From DAONJL01 sp035405645 [NCBI: bacterium] (GTDB taxonomy: Bacteria > JAGOBX01 > DAONJL01), in assembly GCA_035405645.1 (NCBI GenBank), contig DAONJL010000020.1, forward strand, positions 1-38,932: 38,932 nucleotides of DNA. Direction: 5' to 3'. The translations under genes were made by a program, and so were the position numbers. Positions 1 to 8,634 of this stretch are shown in pieces (within the stretch, counting starts at the first letter, position 1; each line of letters begins with the position of its first letter). The notes beneath the pieces are model-generated. The model had not been told where the DNA came from. It saw only the letters and a list, made by a program, of their open reading frames with translations, and made no database searches.

Positions 1-1
1 A

Positions 2-1774
2 CCTGATAAATCTGGTGTTTATCTTTTTAAAAATAAAGAAGGTAAAATAATTTATGTTGGAAAAGCAATATCAATAAAAAAAAGAGTAAAATCTCATTTC
101 TTAAATGCTGATAATAGCATCAAACAAAATTATCTAATCAAAAATGTTTTTGATATTGATTACATTATTACCAATAATGAAACAGAAGCATTTTTACTTG
201 AATCAAATCTAATTAAAAAATATGAACCTAAATTTAATGTCAGATTTAAAGATGATAAGCGTTATCCTTATCTTGCTGTTACTATAAAAGAAAAATTTCC
301 AAGATTAATTTTAACAAGAAAACCAATTTTAGATTGTTTAAATTTTGGTCCTTTTTTAAGTGCTTTTGAAGCAAGAAAAATTATTGATTTAGCCCAGAAA
401 TTATTTAAAATTCATAAATGTAAAAATCCTGAAAATAAGAAAGAACGTGCCTGCCTTAATTTTAATATAAATCTTTGTTCTGCTCCCTGTCAAAATTATA
501 TTTCTGAAATTGAGTATAAAAAACAAATAAATAATTTAATAAAATTTTTAAAAGGTGATGTGCAGGATTTAATTAATGATTTAAAAACTAAAATGCTTGA
601 TGAGAGTAAAAATTATAATTTTGAAAAAGCAGCTGAATATAGAGATTTAATAAATGCTTTAAATAATCTAAATATAAAACAATTTGCTGAAAAATCAATT
701 GATTATAATTATGATGTTATTGCTATTAAAGAAAATGGTAATAATTTTGTAATTGTTAAATTAATTGTTCGTGATGGTAAAATTTATGGTAAAGAAAATT
801 ATTTTTTTCAAATTGAAAATACCTTTGATTTTAATGATGTTCTGGATGAATTCTTTAAAAAAGAATATATGTTCACTGATTTCATTCCAAAAGAAATAAT
901 TGTAAATGTTGATTTTGAAAATAAATTAATTTATGAAAAATGGTTAAGTGATAAGACAGGTTATAAAGTTGAAATAAATCAAATTTCAAAAGGTATAAAA
1001 TATAATACTTTAAAACTTGCAGAGAAAAATGCTGAAAATCTTTTAAAAATTGAAGAACAAAAATTTATTGATAAAAATAAACTTATCTATGACCTTAAAA
1101 CAATTTTAAATTTAAAAAAATATCCTTACTATATTGAAGCTTTTGATATTTCCAATATTGCAGGTAAAGAACAGGTAGCTTCTATGGTTGTTTGTATTAA
1201 TGGCAGAATGCAAAAAAAATTCTATCGCCGCTTTAAAATTCGCTCTGTTACTGGAATTGATGATTTTGCTGCTATTGCTGAAGTTGTGTTCAGAAGATAT
1301 AAACGATTAAAAGATGAAAATGAAAAATTACCTGATTTAATTATTATTGATGGCGGTAAAGGTCAACTCTCTGCTGCTTTAAATTCTCTTAATGAATTGA
1401 ATATTTCTCTTAATGATGTTGATGTAATTAGTATTGCTAAAAAAAATGAAGAAATATATTTGCCAAATCAATCTGAACCAATTTTAATTCCAAAAGATTC
1501 TTCTTTATTAAAATTTATTCAGGTTATTCGCGATGAAGCACATAGATTTGCTATAAATTATCATAAAAAACTTCGTGATGGAAAATTAACTTTTTCTCAA
1601 TTAGATAAAATCAAAGGTATTGGTAAAAAAAGAAAAGAATTGTTATTAAAACATTTTGGTTCTATTTATCAGATTAAATATGCTGATATTGAAAAACTTA
1701 CTGCTATTAAAGGAATAACTAAATGTTTAGCAAGAAAAATTAAAGAGACCTTAAATAACTTACCTGAAAATTAA
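2..1774 (+). CDS. uvrC: Excinuclease ABC subunit C, 5' end missing
   Basis: This is the dual-incision nuclease subunit of UvrABC nucleotide excision repair. The frame is open from base 2 (first residues PDKSGVYLF) and runs 590 codons to TAA, so only the first few residues lie outside the window. Seen in order: the GIY-YIG domain (GVYLF, then IIYVGKA); a cysteine cluster (C-x10-C near LNFNINLCSAPC); the UVR helical hairpin (FEKAAEYRD); the RNase H-like 3'-side nuclease domain (EAFDISNI, then LIIIDGGKGQL and RDEAHRFA); and a C-terminal tandem helix-hairpin-helix (KIKGIGKKRK and AIKGITKCLA). The total is close to the roughly 600 residues usual for the family. A GTG inside the frame at 560 is an internal valine codon and not a start. 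Its TAA overlaps the stop codon of the convergent esterase gene by a few bases, leaving no room for a terminator. Confidence 0.97.
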   Translation, partial: PDKSGVYLFKNKEGKIIYVGKAISIKKRVKSHFLNADNSIKQNYLIKNVFDIDYIITNNETEAFLLESNLIKKYEPKFNVRFKDDKRYPYLAVTIKEKFPRLILTRKPILDCLNFGPFLSAFEARKIIDLAQKLFKIHKCKNPENKKERACLNFNINLCSAPCQNYISEIEYKKQINNLIKFLKGDVQDLINDLKTKMLDESKNYNFEKAAEYRDLINALNNLNIKQFAEKSIDYNYDVIAIKENGNNFVIVKLIVRDGKIYGKENYFFQIENTFDFNDVLDEFFKKEYMFTDFIPKEIIVNVDFENKLIYEKWLSDKTGYKVEINQISKGIKYNTLKLAEKNAENLLKIEEQKFIDKNKLIYDLKTILNLKKYPYYIEAFDISNIAGKEQVASMVVCINGRMQKKFYRRFKIRSVTGIDDFAAIAEVVFRRYKRLKDENEKLPDLIIIDGGKGQLSAALNSLNELNISLNDVDVISIAKKNEEIYLPNQSEPILIPKDSSLLKFIQVIRDEAHRFAINYHKKLRDGKLTFSQLDKIKGIGKKRKELLLKHFGSIYQIKYADIEKLTAIKGITKCLARKIKETLNNLPEN

Positions 1775-3444
1775 TACTTTATTTCTATTGGCACATATAT
1801 TTCCTTTGCTAAAAATTTATTACCTTCTAATTCACCAGTTATAAGTATTCCTTCTTTTTTCCGTTTGTAATTATTTCGTGGTAAATACCATTCTATTAAA
1901 TATTGTAAACCTTCTCTTACTGTTAATGATTTTATTTGAAATTTAATATATTTACTGCTTGCTATTCTGTATTTCTCAATTTCTAATGGTATTGCTAAAT
2001 CTTCTTCTATTATTATTCCACAAAAATATGAATAATTATTTTCTTCTAAATCATCAAATATTTCCAGACCAACAAATTTTAGGTTTTTTATTTTTTTTAT
2101 TTCATCAATCACATCTATTTTTTCTATAAAAGTCTTCCATTGCAAATCAAATAAATCATCTTTTCTATCAACATTATATTTTTTCATAATACCAGCAATA
2201 GTGATTGTATCAAATTCAACTATTTCTTTTTTTAGATTATCTAAATCTGAATAAATTGGTGTATGTGGTGCTGGTAAATCTTTTATCCAATTTTGTTCGC
2301 CTATTCCATATTGAAATAAAATTGGCATCCACGCTCTTTTTCCCCATTCTTCTTCACAATGACTTGCTTCTTTATCTTGATACCATAATAAATTTTTACC
2401 TAATTCAAATCCTTTTGCTTGTAATACTTCAAGCATTAAATCACAACCTGGCTGTAATCTTTTCTCTAATCCAACTCCACCATTATCAATATATATTTTT
2501 ACTGGATATTCTGCTTTTGGAAATTCACTATTTTTTAATTCATTCCAATCAAGGAAAAATGCTGGTGAAAAACATCCTGCCATTGAAAAAATTTCAGGAT
2601 AATGCCAGATAAGTAAAAAAGAAGCAATGCCGCCCATTGATGATCCCATTACTGATGTATATTCTCGCTCTGGTAATGTTCTATATGTTTTATCAATAAA
2701 TGGTTTTAATTTTTTTACTATAAAATTTTGATATAATCGCCCCAGTTCACCATCTGAATATTCTTTATATCTATTTTGTGTTGAATAAATTCCTACTACA
2801 ATTATCTCTTGCATTTTACCTTCTGCTACTAATTTTGTTATTGTTTCATCTATTTGCCAATCAATGCCGTGTGTTGATGTCGCAGGGTCTATTATTTGTT
2901 GACCATCGTGCATATACATTACTGGAAACCTCTTATCTTTTTCTTTTTCATAGGATGGTGGTAACCATACTATAACATCTCTTGGTATTATTCCATCATC
3001 ACTCATATCTTTATGAATTATTACTTTTCCTGTTATTTGACCTTTTACTTTCCTCCTTGCATTCTGCACTTCATCTTTCCATTTTGGAACTTCTATATAA
3101 ATTGTTGTATCACCTGTAACAACAAGAACTGCATTTTGCCGAATTGTATTATCCTCGTCAAGTGCTTCTTTTTCCCATGAACCTCGTGTTATTTTATACT
3201 CTATTATTTCATTTATCTCAAATTCAAATGTCTTTGTCCATAAACCATTCTCTTCTTTTTCAAGTGCTACTCCATCTGGTTTCCATCGTCCAATTAATTC
3301 ATGACTGCCTGTTATATATATTTGTTCATTTTGTATTGAACTTAATGATTTTACTAAAAACTTTACTTTCGCTGCTTGGACATTATTTTTCATTATCATT
3401 AAACTAATCACTCCTATTAAAAAAATCAATTTTAATATTTTCAT
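1771..3444 (-). CDS. Secreted enterochelin-esterase-like alpha/beta hydrolase with N-terminal CBM20-like and C-terminal GyrI-like domain
   Basis: The 557-residue product has a signal peptide (residues 1-24, cleavage near VQA-A). A carbohydrate-binding-like beta domain follows (about 26-120: GSHELIGRWKP, LW, IEYKITRGSW), of the CBM20 type often placed before this esterase family. The esterase domain (about 140-380) has a nucleophile elbow G-S-S-M-G with Ser269, a candidate acid Asp320 (IYIDNG) and His362 (EASHCE). These suit hydrolysis of an ester such as a ferric-siderophore backbone or an acylated sugar, but the substrate cannot be read. Residues about 409-557 look like a GyrI-like/Cass2-type small-molecule-binding fold (ITIAGIM, YFCGIIIE, ASSKYIKF, IEWYLPRNNY), an unusual partner. 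The ribosome-binding site AAGGAG precedes the ATG. It follows the epimerase gene after a gap of about 70 bp. Confidence 0.82.
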   Translation of the reverse strand: MKILKLIFLIGVISLMIMKNNVQAAKVKFLVKSLSSIQNEQIYITGSHELIGRWKPDGVALEKEENGLWTKTFEFEINEIIEYKITRGSWEKEALDEDNTIRQNAVLVVTGDTTIYIEVPKWKDEVQNARRKVKGQITGKVIIHKDMSDDGIIPRDVIVWLPPSYEKEKDKRFPVMYMHDGQQIIDPATSTHGIDWQIDETITKLVAEGKMQEIIVVGIYSTQNRYKEYSDGELGRLYQNFIVKKLKPFIDKTYRTLPEREYTSVMGSSMGGIASFLLIWHYPEIFSMAGCFSPAFFLDWNELKNSEFPKAEYPVKIYIDNGGVGLEKRLQPGCDLMLEVLQAKGFELGKNLLWYQDKEASHCEEEWGKRAWMPILFQYGIGEQNWIKDLPAPHTPIYSDLDNLKKEIVEFDTITIAGIMKKYNVDRKDDLFDLQWKTFIEKIDVIDEIKKIKNLKFVGLEIFDDLEENNYSYFCGIIIEEDLAIPLEIEKYRIASSKYIKFQIKSLTVREGLQYLIEWYLPRNNYKRKKEGILITGELEGNKFLAKEIYVPIEIKY

Positions 3445-3513
3445 ATTTATTACTCCTTAAAATTTTTTTATTTAATACAAAAATTTTTTTCATTATAATT
3501 CTTTCAAATAAAT

Positions 3514-4404
3514 TTATTTTAAAATTTCTTTTAATCGCTCAATGCCATCTTTATTTATTTTTATTTTTTCTGATTTTATTCTGTTATTTCTTATTTCTAA
3601 ATCTTTGATTTTTAATAATTCTCTTTTTAAACTATATTTCTGGATTATGTATTCAAAAAATTTATATAATGGCATTTCTGTTGGATTAGCATAATGATAA
3701 ATTCCTGTTTTTGTTTCTATATTTTTTAATAAAAATTCTAATGTATCATACACATAAGTTGGATTACCATATTCATTTTTATTTATTTCTATTTCCTGAT
3801 TATTCTTTATTTGATTAAATACATAATGAAGCATTGAATTTGTATTTGCATACACATCATTTAATTCTGAATATTGCCAGCCTATACGAATTATTAAATG
3901 CTCTGAATATTTTTTTATCTCATTTTCTGCTTTAATCTTTGTTTGACCATAATAACATTCTGCATCTGGTTCTTCTTCTTCTGTCCTTTCCAATTCCAGA
4001 TTTTTTACTGGTTTAAAAACAAGTGCTGAACTAAAAAATACAAATTTTGCGTTCTGTTTTTTTGTTGCTTCTAATAAATTTTCTGTAAATACAACATTTG
4101 CTTCATACGCTTTTTCTTTATTCTTTTCGCAATATTCTGGATTTGAAAGTGCAGCACTATGTATTACATAATCTGGTTTAACTTTTTCAAATAATTCATT
4201 TATTTCATTCTTATTTTTTATATCTATTTTTTCCCGATTAAATGGAACTACAAAATATTTCTTAGAAAATAATCCAAAAATTCTGCTGCCTATAAAACCA
4301 TTTGCGCCTGTTAATATTATTCGCTTCTCTCTTTTTATTTTTGATATATAATTAAAAAGATATGGAATATATTTTTTTATTCTTCGAATTTTTCTTTTTA
4401 TCAT
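3514..4404 (-). CDS. NAD(P)-dependent sugar epimerase/reductase, extended SDR (RmlD-like)
   Basis: The 296-residue protein has a basic N-terminal tail (about 25 residues) followed by a Rossmann fold. It shows GANGFIGS for dinucleotide binding, the active-site serine region FFSSALVF, and the catalytic YxxxK as YYGQTK. The pattern CEKNKEKAYEANVVFTENL is typical of the RmlD/dTDP-4-dehydrorhamnose reductase branch, which reduces or epimerises nucleotide-linked sugars for surface polysaccharide. The gene starts a few bases after the stop of the GT4 glycosyltransferase and lacks an obvious Shine-Dalgarno, so translational coupling is likely. The exact substrate is not determinable. The basic tail is unusual and could be a start-site overcall, but no better in-frame start is apparent. 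Confidence 0.85.
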   Translation of the reverse strand: MIKRKIRRIKKYIPYLFNYISKIKREKRIILTGANGFIGSRIFGLFSKKYFVVPFNREKIDIKNKNEINELFEKVKPDYVIHSAALSNPEYCEKNKEKAYEANVVFTENLLEATKKQNAKFVFFSSALVFKPVKNLELERTEEEEPDAECYYGQTKIKAENEIKKYSEHLIIRIGWQYSELNDVYANTNSMLHYVFNQIKNNQEIEINKNEYGNPTYVYDTLEFLLKNIETKTGIYHYANPTEMPLYKFFEYIIQKYSLKRELLKIKDLEIRNNRIKSEKIKINKDGIERLKEILK

Positions 4405-4408
4405 TTTT

Positions 4409-5581
4409 TTATTGCCAGTATTCTTCCCAATTATATTTTTCTTTTCCTGATATTACTTCTTTAATTATTTTATCATAACATTTAGCACATTTATTCCAAC
4501 TAAAATATTCTGCCCTTTTTAACGGTCTATCAGCCCAATTTATTTCTAAACATTTTTTTATTGTTTCAGTTAATTCATTTTCATCTTCACAATTACAGGT
4601 TAAACCAGCGTCTTTTAATATCCATTTCTGAATTTCACTTTTATCAGCTATCGCTGGTATATTCGCTGCTAATGCATTTAAATATACTATTCCAAATGTC
4701 TCATTTTTTGATGGTAAAACAAATAAATCACTACTATTAAAATATTTCTGTAATTCTTCTAATGGAACTCCTTTTATAAATTTAATATTCCTAATTTTTA
4801 AATTTTCTGCTAATTCATTTAAATCATCATACAACTCACCATCACCAATAATTAAAAGTGAACCTTTATTTACTTTTGAAAATGCTTTTATTAATTTATC
4901 TACCTGTTTATATGCTACAAGTGCGCCAACATATAAAATTATTGGTTTTATTAAATCTAATTCTTTCTTTTCTTTTTGTTCTAATGATACGCCATTTGGT
5001 AAAACACGAACATCTAAATCACTAAATCTTTTTTTTATTTCTTTATAAGCAAACGGCGATGATGCTATATAAATATCTGGTTTTAATCGTGCTATTGAAA
5101 ATTCTAATTTATTTATTCCTGCGTGTCCTGAATGAATTATTTTTGTCCTGTATATAAATTTATATATCTTTAAAAAATATTGCATATATAAACCAGATTC
5201 ATTGAATATTATATCATAGCGAATAAATAATGATTTCAAGAAAGCAAAAAAAGCAAAAATCAAAAAATCAAAATCATAATTTTCATTTGCTACAAATTTT
5301 AAACGCTTTGCTATTCTCGAATATAATCTTGCTATTTTACTTGTATAAGGAATGACTGGCACTGATATTATTTTAGCAAAATCAACAGAAAAATTTTTAG
5401 CACCTGTATATATTGTGATTTTATAATTTTTATTTTTACCTAATCTGCTAAATATTTCATATACAACAGTTTCTATTCCACGCGGTATTCTTCCAAAACC
5501 TGGACAATATACTGCAATTTTTATTTCCTGCTCTTTTTCTCTCAATTCATTTTTTACCTTTGATTTTTTTATAATTTTCAT
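4409..5581 (-). CDS. GT4-family glycosyltransferase
   Basis: The 390-residue GT-B fold glycosyltransferase has a donor-binding C-terminal half with the family hallmarks: IILYVGALVAYKQVDKLI, LLIIGDGELYDDL and SSDLFVLPSKNETFGIVYL. It is expected to transfer a sugar from a nucleotide donor to a surface glycan or glycolipid. Two oddities are visible. The GT4 E-x7-E motif has Glu294 but Asn302 in place of the second Glu. The ATG at 5581 lies 35 bp inside the preceding gene without a Shine-Dalgarno, whereas an in-frame TTG at 5545 (residue 13) is preceded by AAAGG and sits just past the upstream TGA. The conserved domain begins only at residue 21, so either start is possible. Neighbours (a P-loop protein and a sugar reductase) suggest a polysaccharide role. 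Confidence 0.87.
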   Translation of the reverse strand: MKIIKKSKVKNELREKEQEIKIAVYCPGFGRIPRGIETVVYEIFSRLGKNKNYKITIYTGAKNFSVDFAKIISVPVIPYTSKIARLYSRIAKRLKFVANENYDFDFLIFAFFAFLKSLFIRYDIIFNESGLYMQYFLKIYKFIYRTKIIHSGHAGINKLEFSIARLKPDIYIASSPFAYKEIKKRFSDLDVRVLPNGVSLEQKEKKELDLIKPIILYVGALVAYKQVDKLIKAFSKVNKGSLLIIGDGELYDDLNELAENLKIRNIKFIKGVPLEELQKYFNSSDLFVLPSKNETFGIVYLNALAANIPAIADKSEIQKWILKDAGLTCNCEDENELTETIKKCLEINWADRPLKRAEYFSWNKCAKCYDKIIKEVISGKEKYNWEEYWQ

Positions 5582-6278
5582 AAGCAGGTGGGATTATCTT
5601 ATCAAGTTGTTTTGCTATTTCTTCTGGTTTATCTGTTATTTCTGGTTCATTTTTAAATGTTATATATGGTATCTTATAGCCTTTTATCTCAATACATTCT
5701 TTTTTCTCTCTGGTTAATTCATTCCAATCATCTATCTTATATTTTTCCATTATAAAATCTGGCAATGAATGAAATAATATACTCTCTTTTGCTTCTTCTA
5801 TATATCGCTTTTTGTTTTTGCGCACTGATTCTTCATAAGAAACTTGAACATAAAATGCTACTGCTTTTTCTAATATGTCATTTGATAATGCTTCATAAGA
5901 TTTTTTATATGAATTTTCGCCGCCGCGTGAAAATTCGATAAATAATGTTTTTTTCTCTAATAAATCAGGTTCCTTATTAAATAATTTTTTAAATTTTATA
6001 TTTATCTTTTTTATTAAAAATGGATACAACAAATCATTATTTACTGCATAGCCTGTTGGATGTTTTATTGTAAATAATCTTTTAAAGCCTAATTCTTCAT
6101 ATATATCATCTTCTTCGCCTTTTTCCCATAAAAACTCAAAATCATCTATTGTAACTATATCTGCTACATAATATCTTCTTATGCGCTCTTCTAATGGTAA
6201 TTTCATTAAAAAATCAATCACCTCTGATTTTCCTGAACCTGGTCTACCTGAAAATAATATTATATCAAATTTTTCCAT
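5547..6278 (-). CDS. P-loop nucleotide-binding protein of unknown function (kinase-like)
   Basis: The 243-residue soluble protein opens with a textbook Walker A motif, FSGRPGSGKSEV (residues 9-20), directly after a hydrophobic first strand (FDIILFS). This is the arrangement of small-molecule kinases and adenylate-kinase-like NTPases. Further features are a possible Walker B strand KKTLFIEFSRGG and a basic segment EESVRKNKKRYIEEAK that could act as a lid. I do not recognise a named family, and no substrate can be assigned. A good Shine-Dalgarno (AGAGGTG) precedes the ATG. The gene follows the rodZ-like gene closely and its 3' end overlaps the GT4 gene, so it probably works alongside the glycosyltransferase and reductase, which is inference from position only. 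Confidence 0.75.
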   Translation of the reverse strand: MEKFDIILFSGRPGSGKSEVIDFLMKLPLEERIRRYYVADIVTIDDFEFLWEKGEEDDIYEELGFKRLFTIKHPTGYAVNNDLLYPFLIKKINIKFKKLFNKEPDLLEKKTLFIEFSRGGENSYKKSYEALSNDILEKAVAFYVQVSYEESVRKNKKRYIEEAKESILFHSLPDFIMEKYKIDDWNELTREKKECIEIKGYKIPYITFKNEPEITDKPEEIAKQLDKIIPPAYENYKKIKGKK

Positions 6279-6290
6279 ACTTCACCTCTT

Positions 6291-7013
6291 TTAAAAATTT
6301 TCTATTGCTCGCCATTTTATCTTCTTTGTTTCAGTATCAGCAAAAAATTCTAAATTTATATTTCTTTTATTTTTAAAACTACCTAATTGTGCAAATGTAT
6401 CATTTACAATTATTCCAGCGTCCCAAACATTTTCTAAATTTACTTTTGCTCTATTATAAAAATTTAATACCATTGAATCATCTGCATTAAATAATTTTGT
6501 TTCAATTGCTTCTGTATCTGCCTGATATTTTACATTTGTCTTCTTTTTACTTACTATTTTTATTTCATTTTTTGGTATTTCTATTTTTTTGTTCTCTTCT
6601 GTTTCTTCTCTTATATTTTCTTCTTTTACACTTACTTTAATTTCTTCTTTTTTTATTTCTTTTTTCTCTATTAAAAATAATAATGATATTATTATTACTA
6701 TAAATACAACTACAATAAATATAAAATATATTTTTTTATTATCTCTTTTTTTACCTTCTTTTTCTTCTATTTGTTCTTCTTGTAATTTTTTTATTTTTTC
6801 TAATTCTTCTGTATATTCTTCAACTTTCATATTTAATAATTTTAAATAGCGCACTATATAACCATATAAATATATTTTATCAGGAAATTTATCAAACTCT
6901 TCTGATTCTATGTATTTTATATATGTTTCCTGTAAATGTAATTTTTCTGCTATTTCATTTGTATTCAAATTTAATTCTTTTCGTTTTATTTTTATATCTT
7001 CTATTATTTTCAA
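6291..7013 (-). CDS. RodZ-like helix-turn-helix membrane protein
   Basis: The 240-residue protein has an N-terminal HTH_25/Xre-type helix-turn-helix (about residues 4-65: KRKELNLNTNEIAEKLHLQETYIKYIE, then FPDKIYLYGYIVRYLKLL), a charged linker, one transmembrane segment (about 95-115) and a C-terminal extracytoplasmic region. This is the architecture of RodZ, which links the MreB cytoskeleton to the wall-elongation machinery in rod-shaped cells. The C-terminal part (LENVWDAGIIVNDTFAQLGSFKNKRNI) is short compared with the usual DUF4115 domain. The start is TTG at 7013, supported by GGAGG eight bases upstream and by no usable ATG before the conserved domain. It follows yaaR by about 16 bp. Confidence 0.82.
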   Translation of the reverse strand: MKIIEDIKIKRKELNLNTNEIAEKLHLQETYIKYIESEEFDKFPDKIYLYGYIVRYLKLLNMKVEEYTEELEKIKKLQEEQIEEKEGKKRDNKKIYFIFIVVVFIVIIISLLFLIEKKEIKKEEIKVSVKEENIREETEENKKIEIPKNEIKIVSKKKTNVKYQADTEAIETKLFNADDSMVLNFYNRAKVNLENVWDAGIIVNDTFAQLGSFKNKRNINLEFFADTETKKIKWRAIENF

Positions 7014-7029
7014 TTCCTGTTCCTCCTCT

Positions 7030-7533
7030 TTAAAAAATTAAATCAACTAATAATCCACGAATTTCATCTATTTTTGCTGCTAATTTTATTTTATCTATTT
7101 GCTTATTTAATAAATCTTCTGCTATTTCTTCAAGTTCTTTATTTACTTTCTCTATTGTTGTTAAAATCTTATCTTCTCTATCAATTCGCCGTGAGATTTG
7201 TGAATTAACTTTATAACTATCTTTTACTATTTTTGTCATAAACTTTTGAATTAAATTTTTATATGTATTCAAATTTGTAAATGTTGGGTATCTTTTAAAA
7301 ATATCACCTGCACTTTCTATTTCCTTTATCGTCTTTTTTAATTCTTCTATTGTTTTTATTTCTTCTATTGAATTTAATGTTTCACTAAAAATACTATGTT
7401 TTATTACTAATGTAGAATCTATACTCTCAATTCCACTGACATTGCTGCCACTTGATTTTTCTGTTTTATCACCCTTTGTTTTATTTGATTGTTTTGTTAA
7501 TGAATCAGATGTTTTTTTTCGTTCTACTTTCAT
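7030..7533 (-). CDS. YaaR/DUF327 family protein
   Basis: The 167-residue protein has a low-complexity polar N-terminus (Ser, Thr, Lys, about 45 residues) followed by a helical domain matching the YaaR (DUF327) family. The C-terminal pattern is clearest: TYKNLIQKFMTKIVKDSYKV, ISRRIDREDKILTTIEKVNK and the ending IDEIRGLLVDLIF, which parallels the Bacillus YaaR ending EIKGLLVNIYA. The molecular function of the family is not established. The domain often occurs in flagellated bacteria, and here the gene sits in a run headed by flgE. A possible promoter of its own lies just upstream, in the gap after the GT9 gene. Confidence 0.82.
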   Translation of the reverse strand: MKVERKKTSDSLTKQSNKTKGDKTEKSSGSNVSGIESIDSTLVIKHSIFSETLNSIEEIKTIEELKKTIKEIESAGDIFKRYPTFTNLNTYKNLIQKFMTKIVKDSYKVNSQISRRIDREDKILTTIEKVNKELEEIAEDLLNKQIDKIKLAAKIDEIRGLLVDLIF

Positions 7534-7542
7534 AAATTTTAT

Positions 7543-7570
7543 CTTTTATTTTTTTTACTTAATTTGTCAA
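7543..7570 (-). promoter_or_regulatory. Possible sigma-70 promoter for yaaR, with almost no leader
   Basis: On the minus strand TTGACA (7570-7565) is followed after 16 bp by TAAAAG (7548-7543). The predicted start of transcription would fall only about three bases before the yaaR ATG at 7533, and no Shine-Dalgarno is visible. The -35 is perfect but the -10 is weak, so this may be chance in AT-rich DNA. If real, yaaR, rodZ and downstream genes can be expressed independently of flgE. Confidence 0.4.
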
Positions 7571-7578
7571 TAAAAATT

Positions 7579-8634
7579 TTATTTTAGATAATCTCTTTTT
7601 TTTAATTCTTCATAAACAAAATCTGGCGTTAATTCATACTGACATTTTAATAATTTACATTTTCTATTCCGACAGGGATTGCATCCAACATCTGTAAATA
7701 TTGCTATATTCGTCTTTTTTATTGGTCTATTTATTCTTACATCTGATGGTCCAAATATGGCTATTACTTTTGTGCCCATTGCTTCTGCCAAATGCATTGG
7801 TCCTGTATCGCCTGATATAAAATATGAAAATTTACTTATTAAATATGCTAATTGTTTTAATGTTGTTTTTGGCGCTATTATTACTCTCTTCTTTGTAAGT
7901 TCTTTTATTTTATTTACTTTTTCTTCTTCGCCTGGTCCCCATGTCAATACAAATTCAAATTCTTTATTATCATTTGAAATTAAATCTATCAACTTTGCAT
8001 AATATTCTACAAACCATTCTTTATAACGACCAAAACTACTTACTGCTGGATTTATTCCTATTATTTTTTTTTCTTCTAAATTTGTTTCTTTTAAAAAATT
8101 GTTTATATATATTTTATCTTCTTCTGGTATCACAATATTCCATTCTAATTCATCTATATTTAACTCTTTTTCAATTAAGGCAAAATTTCGTTCTATTCTT
8201 GTTATGTATTTTGATTGTGGTGAAATCCATTTTTTATTAAATAAAAAATTTAATTCTTTTGAATAAAATGGTGAAAAACCAATGCGAATTGGCGCTCCTG
8301 TTAGAAAAGATAAAATACCAGATTTTAAAATACCGTGAAAATCATATACTATAAAATATTTTTTCTCTTTTAATTTTTTTTTTATTTCTTTTATTAGTTG
8401 ATATAATTCTTTATACTTATGCTCTTTAAATAATGATACAATTTTTTTTCGTGGTAAAATAATGATTTCATTTAGATATGGATTATCTTTTAATATATTT
8501 GCTGATGCTTCTTCAACAATCCAATCTATTTGATAATCAAAATATTTTTTTTTTATCTCTTTTAATACTGGTAATGTCCGAATTACATCACCTACTGCAC
8601 CAAGTCGAATTATTAATATTCGTTTATTTACCAT
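7579..8634 (-). CDS. Glycosyltransferase family 9 (heptosyltransferase-like)
   Basis: The 351-residue GT-B protein has the full family 9 signature. The N-terminus is KRILIIRLGAVGDVIRTLPVL. IIGINPAVSS is in the acceptor/donor hinge. The donor site FISGDTGPMHLAEAMGTKVIAIFGPSDVRINRP is followed by a cysteine-rich stretch (CNPCRNRKCKLLKC) often seen in these enzymes. Family members add heptose or other sugars to lipopolysaccharide core, so this supports a diderm envelope. The exact donor cannot be read. The gene start overlaps the stop of the gspF-like gene by seven bases, indicating coupled translation. Confidence 0.92.
   Translation of the reverse strand: MVNKRILIIRLGAVGDVIRTLPVLKEIKKKYFDYQIDWIVEEASANILKDNPYLNEIIILPRKKIVSLFKEHKYKELYQLIKEIKKKLKEKKYFIVYDFHGILKSGILSFLTGAPIRIGFSPFYSKELNFLFNKKWISPQSKYITRIERNFALIEKELNIDELEWNIVIPEEDKIYINNFLKETNLEEKKIIGINPAVSSFGRYKEWFVEYYAKLIDLISNDNKEFEFVLTWGPGEEEKVNKIKELTKKRVIIAPKTTLKQLAYLISKFSYFISGDTGPMHLAEAMGTKVIAIFGPSDVRINRPIKKTNIAIFTDVGCNPCRNRKCKLLKCQYELTPDFVYEELKKRDYLK

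Noticed and set aside
560-1774. A uvrC start at the GTG at 560
   Set aside because: The same frame is open back to base 2 and encodes the GIY-YIG domain, so this is an internal valine codon.
2205-2612. Many Leu/Tyr-rich frames opposite or across real genes, for example here and at 10485-10892
   Set aside because: They are antisense or out-of-frame shadows of well-supported genes in AT-rich DNA, without ribosome-binding sites.
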